Shown piece after piece: positions 14,150 through 17,826 of a stretch of 17,826 bases of DNA. The notes under the pieces are model-generated. The model was not told the DNA's origin and made no database searches. It saw nothing but the letters and a program-made list of their open reading frames with translations. Position numbers and translations under genes: made by a program. The stretch is from assembly GCA_025358195.1 (NCBI GenBank), contig JANYKP010000495.1:1-17826 (forward strand). The letters are read 5' to 3'. Source of the stretch: Cyclobacteriaceae bacterium. GTDB lineage: Bacteria > Bacteroidota > Bacteroidia > Cytophagales > Cyclobacteriaceae. How positions within the stretch are numbered: position 1 is the first letter of the stretch; every line of letters starts with the position of its first letter.

Positions 14150-15976
14150 TTATTGGTGTGGATTAATGGCCAATTCATAGGCTTGCCGATAGTGCTTGAT
14201 CAGGTTCTTCCAATCGAAGGCAGAAGAATAATTTTCCACATTGTTTCGCTGCATGATCCGTTCTCTGCGCGATTGGGTCAGAAACTTGTGCAACGATACC
14301 GCCAGGTGCCGGGCACTCCAGTCAAACGTACGCTTACCGCGTTCAATCACGAACATCCCGTGCTTTTCATAATCCGGAAAGTTGTGAGTAAGATAGTCAC
14401 CAAACCCTGACAGATCACTTGTTACGGAAGGCACACCGCTGGCCATGCATTCCAACGGGGTGTAGCCCCAGGGCTCGTAATAGCTGGGAAATACACCCAG
14501 GTGACAACCTCGGACAAATTGACTATAGTCCATTCCGAACAAGGGATTGGTGGAGGTGATGAAATCCGGATGATAGACAATTTTCACTTTGTCTTCGGGC
14601 CGGTTCAAAAAATTACGGCGCACCAAAAATTGCAAAATTTCATCCGTTTCCTCATGCACCAGCTTATGGGTAACGACGAGCGGTAGCTTGTTGCTTTTCC
14701 AGCTTTGAATGGTCCGCCTGTAACGAAGCTTCCAATAATCCTCCACAAAGTCATTGAGGTTGGGAAGTCGGTTATCCTGTCGGGTAGTGGACGCATAAAA
14801 CAACCCTTTGCCTACTTCGCGTTCGATCGCCTCGCATGTCTGACGGATTTCTTCCATGATCGCCCTCGATTGCAGCACCTCCGGCTTGATACTGTAGTAT
14901 TCGCGCTTGGTCACAAAGAACATAACCACGGTAAGATCGGCTTTATCTGCTTTTAGCTTTTCATTCAAATGCCAGAGCGCCTCCAGTGTTAGATCAAAAC
15001 CCTTGTTCCGGAATTCATACCGACCTGAAGTAAAAAGATAAATCGTCTTGTCCAGATCAAACGTGTAGGACTGAAAAAAATGTCCCATCACAAACTCATG
15101 GATTTCCTTTTTGTAAAAAGCATGCAGGTTTTGAAATTCGTGAAGGGCCTCAAACCGTTCAATGTTCAGTCCATTGGGAACAATTACTTCAGGTTTGCGC
15201 TTTAGCAAATGTTTGCATTCACGCGCCGTAACATCACTCACGGTGGTGAAAACATCGCAGTTTTGGGCACAGCCAAATTCAATGGCCTCTTCCGTGACAA
15301 CACCGAATTTTTTCGCTTCCAATTCTCGGTTAAAGAATGGCAAGTGCGCATAAAATAAAGGAGAATTGATTGCCAGATGGCGACCCAACTGAGTAGCATG
15401 CGTGGTAAATATTGTTTTCACCGTCATTTTTTCCCGGCGAATATCCAAGATGGGCAAGCCAGCCATCCACTCATGAAAATGAGCCAGTATCGACTGGTCC
15501 TTGCCCACCAACTTTACCAACTCATCAAAAAATAGTTTTGTCAAATATCCAAAAGCCACCACCTGGTTGATCAACGTGTTGTGCTCCGGTGTGCTGACAC
15601 CATGATTTTTCCAGAGTAAATATTTGATCACGCTCAAGGTTTTGTCTTCAATGACATTCGGATTGAGCAACACCACTCTTGGTTTTCCGGTAATTAACCA
15701 TTCGGCATAATGCACATCGTAGCCTCGCTTTCGAAGATTGGCGGCGGCCTGACCGAAAACATCTTCAACATCATCCAGCGGTTCGAGCTCTGCTTGTATA
15801 TTCTTGCCCATGTAGGGTCCTATCATGCAGAAAGGGCCATTGACATGTTCGGCCATCGCAGGGGCCTTTGAACGTATGACCGTATAAATTCCACCTACTT
15901 GATTACATACTTCCCATGCAACTTCTATCAGGATTGATTTGGGAAATTCGAGAGATGGTTTGGTACGTTGAGTCAT
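14150..15976 (-). CDS. Glycogen synthase of the eukaryotic type (GT3 family)
   Basis: This glycosyltransferase extends alpha-1,4-glucan chains from a nucleotide-sugar donor. The 608 residues run colinear with fungal/animal glycogen synthase (GT3), not with bacterial GlgA (GT5): the N-terminal donor loop EVCNQVGGIYTVIRSKAP (22-39), AHFHEWMAGLP, FTTHATQLGRHL, VPNGLNIERFEALHEFQNLH and GRYEFRNKGFD all match the yeast Gsy2 pattern as I remember it. The catalytic E-x7-E pair is E501 and E509 in YYEPWGYTPLECMASG. The C-terminus contains RRERIMQRN (570-578), equivalent to the regulatory arginine helix of the eukaryotic enzymes. The start at ATG 15976 is supported by a promoter 11 nt upstream. Such GT3 enzymes are known in Bacteroidota. 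It stands alone, divergent from clpB, with no glg genes beside it. UDP-glucose as donor is inferred from the family. Confidence 0.93.
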   Translation of the reverse strand: MTQRTKPSLEFPKSILIEVAWEVCNQVGGIYTVIRSKAPAMAEHVNGPFCMIGPYMGKNIQAELEPLDDVEDVFGQAAANLRKRGYDVHYAEWLITGKPRVVLLNPNVIEDKTLSVIKYLLWKNHGVSTPEHNTLINQVVAFGYLTKLFFDELVKLVGKDQSILAHFHEWMAGLPILDIRREKMTVKTIFTTHATQLGRHLAINSPLFYAHLPFFNRELEAKKFGVVTEEAIEFGCAQNCDVFTTVSDVTARECKHLLKRKPEVIVPNGLNIERFEALHEFQNLHAFYKKEIHEFVMGHFFQSYTFDLDKTIYLFTSGRYEFRNKGFDLTLEALWHLNEKLKADKADLTVVMFFVTKREYYSIKPEVLQSRAIMEEIRQTCEAIEREVGKGLFYASTTRQDNRLPNLNDFVEDYWKLRYRRTIQSWKSNKLPLVVTHKLVHEETDEILQFLVRRNFLNRPEDKVKIVYHPDFITSTNPLFGMDYSQFVRGCHLGVFPSYYEPWGYTPLECMASGVPSVTSDLSGFGDYLTHNFPDYEKHGMFVIERGKRTFDWSARHLAVSLHKFLTQSRRERIMQRNNVENYSSAFDWKNLIKHYRQAYELAINPHQ

Positions 15977-15986
15977 ATTGAATTCT

Positions 15987-16017
15987 AAAAGCTACGCCAG
16001 ATTTGTTGCAGATCAAA
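15987..16017 (-). promoter_or_regulatory. Promoter of the glycogen synthase gene
   Basis: On the minus strand TTTG (16017-16014), exactly 19 bp, and TAGCTTTT (15994-15987) match the Bacteroidota promoter with one mismatch in the last base. The start point would fall near 15982, so the leader is only about 5 nt before the ATG at 15976. Confidence 0.6.
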
Positions 16018-16198
16018 TAAAACAATAAGCAGCTGAGGGTTTCAAATGATTGCTGAGACTTATTGCGCGAACGTGCTACTTACAGGTCAAATTGGCATAA
16101 ATCATTCAAAAAATAACAATAAAACGGTCAAAATTTCCTGAATTCTCCTGCTTCCGGTATTGGTTAGTGTTTTGACAAAGCACAACGGGGCATTAGTT

Positions 16199-17826
16199 AT
16201 GAACTTTGAAAAATTCACTATAAAATCTCAGGAGGCTTTACAGCAGGCAGCAGCGATCGCTACGGCCCGTCAACAGCAGGCGATTGAGCCAGGCCACATC
16301 CTGAAAGCAATTCTGGAAACGGATGAAAATGTTGTTGACTTCCTGATCAAAAAATTAAACGTCAACCGCACCATCCTCGGGACGAAACTGGAAGAAACCC
16401 TTAATTCGTATCCCAAAATCTCCGGGACACAACCGTATTTGTCTACGGCTTCAAACGCCGTATTGCAAAATGCGGAAAAAGAACTGGCTGAATTTAAGGA
16501 TGCATACATCGCTATTGAACACTTGCTCTTATCAATGGTTTCAACCAAAGACAAGGTCGCATCCTTCATGAAAGATGCAGGCTTTGCGAAACAGGAATTA
16601 ATCAAAGCAATCAAGGAACTGCGGGGTGGGTCCAGTGTCACGGACCAAAACGCGGAGGCAAAATACAAATCGCTGGAACGCTACTCAAAAAACCTAAACG
16701 ATTTAGCGAAGAAGGGGAAAATTGATCCGGTCATTGGGCGTGATGAAGAGATTCGCCGCGTATTGCAAATTCTCGCGCGCAGGACTAAGAACAATCCCAT
16801 ACTATTGGGAGAACCGGGTGTAGGCAAAACAGCCATTGTAGAAGGCATGGCCCAGCGCATCGTAAATGGTGACGTGCCTGAAACCCTCAAAGGCAAAATC
16901 CTGGTTTCACTTGACATGGGCTTGCTGGTGGCGGGCGCCAAGTACAAGGGTGAGTTTGAAGAACGGTTGAAGGCGGTTATTAAGGAAGTGACAGATTCCG
17001 AAGGTCAAATCATTCTTTTCATCGATGAAATTCACACACTCATTGGTGCTGGCGGCGGGGAAGGCGCCATGGATGCCGCAAATCTTCTCAAGCCTGCCTT
17101 GGCCCGGGGTGAGCTCCATGCGATCGGGGCTACGACCTTGAAAGAATATCAAAAATACATTGAAAAAGACAAGGCACTGGAGAGAAGGTTCCAGGCCGTT
17201 ATGGTTGATGAACCTTCGGTGGAAGATTCCATTTCCATCCTTCGCGGGATTAAGGACAAATACGAACTTCATCATGGTGTTCGGATAAAAGACGATGCCG
17301 TGATTGCGGCCGTTGAGTTGTCGCATCGTTACATTTCGGATCGGTTCCTGCCCGACAAGGCCATCGACCTGATGGATGAAGCTGCCTCCAAGCTACGCAT
17401 TGAAATGGATTCGATGCCCGAGGAGTTGGATGAACTCAATCGCAAGATTATGCAACTTGAGATTGAGCGAGAGGCCATCCGAAGGGAGAAAGACCGCGAT
17501 AAGGAAGCAACGTTGAGCAAAGAGATTGCAGAACTTTCAGAAAAGAGAAATAATCTCAAGGCCAAATGGGAACGTGAAAAAGAAGTAGTCCACGGTATTC
17601 AGAAAGAAAAAGAAGTTATTGACAAACTGAAATTTGAAGCAGACCAGGCAGAAAAGGCAGGTGATTACGGCCGCGTGGCAGAAATACGCTATGGGAAGAT
17701 CATAGAAGCGGAAAAAAGGCTCAATACCCTTCAGGATAAAATGAAAACGATGCAAGGCGCGGGTACGCTTCTAAAAGAAGAAGTAGATAGCGAAGACATC
17801 GCACAAATAGTAGCACGGTGGACGGG
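16199..17826 (+). CDS. clpB: ATP-dependent chaperone ClpB (C-terminal part beyond the window)
   Basis: ClpB is a hexameric AAA+ disaggregase that pulls proteins out of aggregates together with DnaK. The frame starts at ATG 16199 (MNFEKFTIKSQEALQQA) and is open to the last base, giving 542 codons of an expected 860-880. The N-terminal substrate domain covers about 1-145. The first nucleotide-binding domain has Walker A GEPGVGKT at 204-211, the Walker B IILFIDEIHTL, the pore-loop AGAKYKGEFEERLK and GATTLKEYQKYIEKD. The coiled-coil M-domain, rich in E, K and R, begins near 405 and occupies the rest. The M-domain and Clp N repeats separate it from ClpC/ClpA. No exact TAnnTTTG box was found upstream, and no CIRCE-type repeat, so heat-shock control is not visible here. 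Confidence 0.96.
   Translation, partial: MNFEKFTIKSQEALQQAAAIATARQQQAIEPGHILKAILETDENVVDFLIKKLNVNRTILGTKLEETLNSYPKISGTQPYLSTASNAVLQNAEKELAEFKDAYIAIEHLLLSMVSTKDKVASFMKDAGFAKQELIKAIKELRGGSSVTDQNAEAKYKSLERYSKNLNDLAKKGKIDPVIGRDEEIRRVLQILARRTKNNPILLGEPGVGKTAIVEGMAQRIVNGDVPETLKGKILVSLDMGLLVAGAKYKGEFEERLKAVIKEVTDSEGQIILFIDEIHTLIGAGGGEGAMDAANLLKPALARGELHAIGATTLKEYQKYIEKDKALERRFQAVMVDEPSVEDSISILRGIKDKYELHHGVRIKDDAVIAAVELSHRYISDRFLPDKAIDLMDEAASKLRIEMDSMPEELDELNRKIMQLEIEREAIRREKDRDKEATLSKEIAELSEKRNNLKAKWEREKEVVHGIQKEKEVIDKLKFEADQAEKAGDYGRVAEIRYGKIIEAEKRLNTLQDKMKTMQGAGTLLKEEVDSEDIAQIVARWT

Noticed and set aside
14100..14150. T-rich stretch after the glycogen synthase stop as an intrinsic terminator
   Set aside because: There is a run of seven T on the minus strand but no stem before it.

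Overview
The window looks like chromosomal DNA of a Bacteroidota bacterium, probably of the Cytophagales type. The evidence is a SecD of the SecDF-fusion style, FKBP lipoproteins in tandem, a eukaryotic-like (GT3) glycogen synthase, near absence of Shine-Dalgarno sequences, and several promoters of the Bacteroidota type (TTTG or TTG, about 19 bp, then TAnnTTTG). No genus can be named from sequence reading alone. The content is almost all housekeeping. I see no phage, transposase, toxin-antitoxin, CRISPR, tRNA or rRNA. I did not find a clear new multi-gene system; the unusual signals are in the non-coding DNA and at the left edge.

Layout. Positions 1-1671 (-) hold the N-terminal part of SecD/SecDF. 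Its last 60 bases at the window edge are an exact inverted copy of 816-875, probably an assembly fold-back. Next is an unrecognised small membrane-anchored protein (-), followed by a compact minus-strand operon read from 5880 down to 2252: an NrnA-like DHH phosphoesterase, two paralogous FKBP-type prolyl isomerase lipoproteins, the house-cleaning nucleotidase RdgB/HAM1 and uridine kinase. Reading rightwards on the plus strand come ndk and the full-length glycine dehydrogenase gcvP. A secreted M28 zinc peptidase (-) converges on gcvP. L-serine ammonia-lyase alpha (+) diverges from the peptidase and converges on an outer-membrane beta-barrel protein (-). Then come a small four-helix membrane protein and upp (-, one base apart), the GT3 glycogen synthase (-), and diverging from it the first 542 codons of clpB (+), cut by the window end.

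How the genes fit together. Nucleotide economy is the commonest theme: Udk and Upp salvage pyrimidines, Ndk balances triphosphates, RdgB removes damaged purine triphosphates and NrnA degrades nanoRNA and pAp. GcvP and SdaA are both steps of glycine/serine breakdown. SecDF, the FKBP lipoproteins and ClpB serve protein export and folding.

Non-coding structure. Both convergent gene pairs (gcvP/M28 and sdaA/OMP) have degenerate 7-8 nt tandem repeats beginning within a few bases of each stop codon. The unit is the same on the two facing genes but different between the two regions. The divergent intergenic regions hold other palindromes: a 10-bp hairpin with a 13-nt direct repeat before ndk, and a perfect 24-nt palindrome before sdaA.
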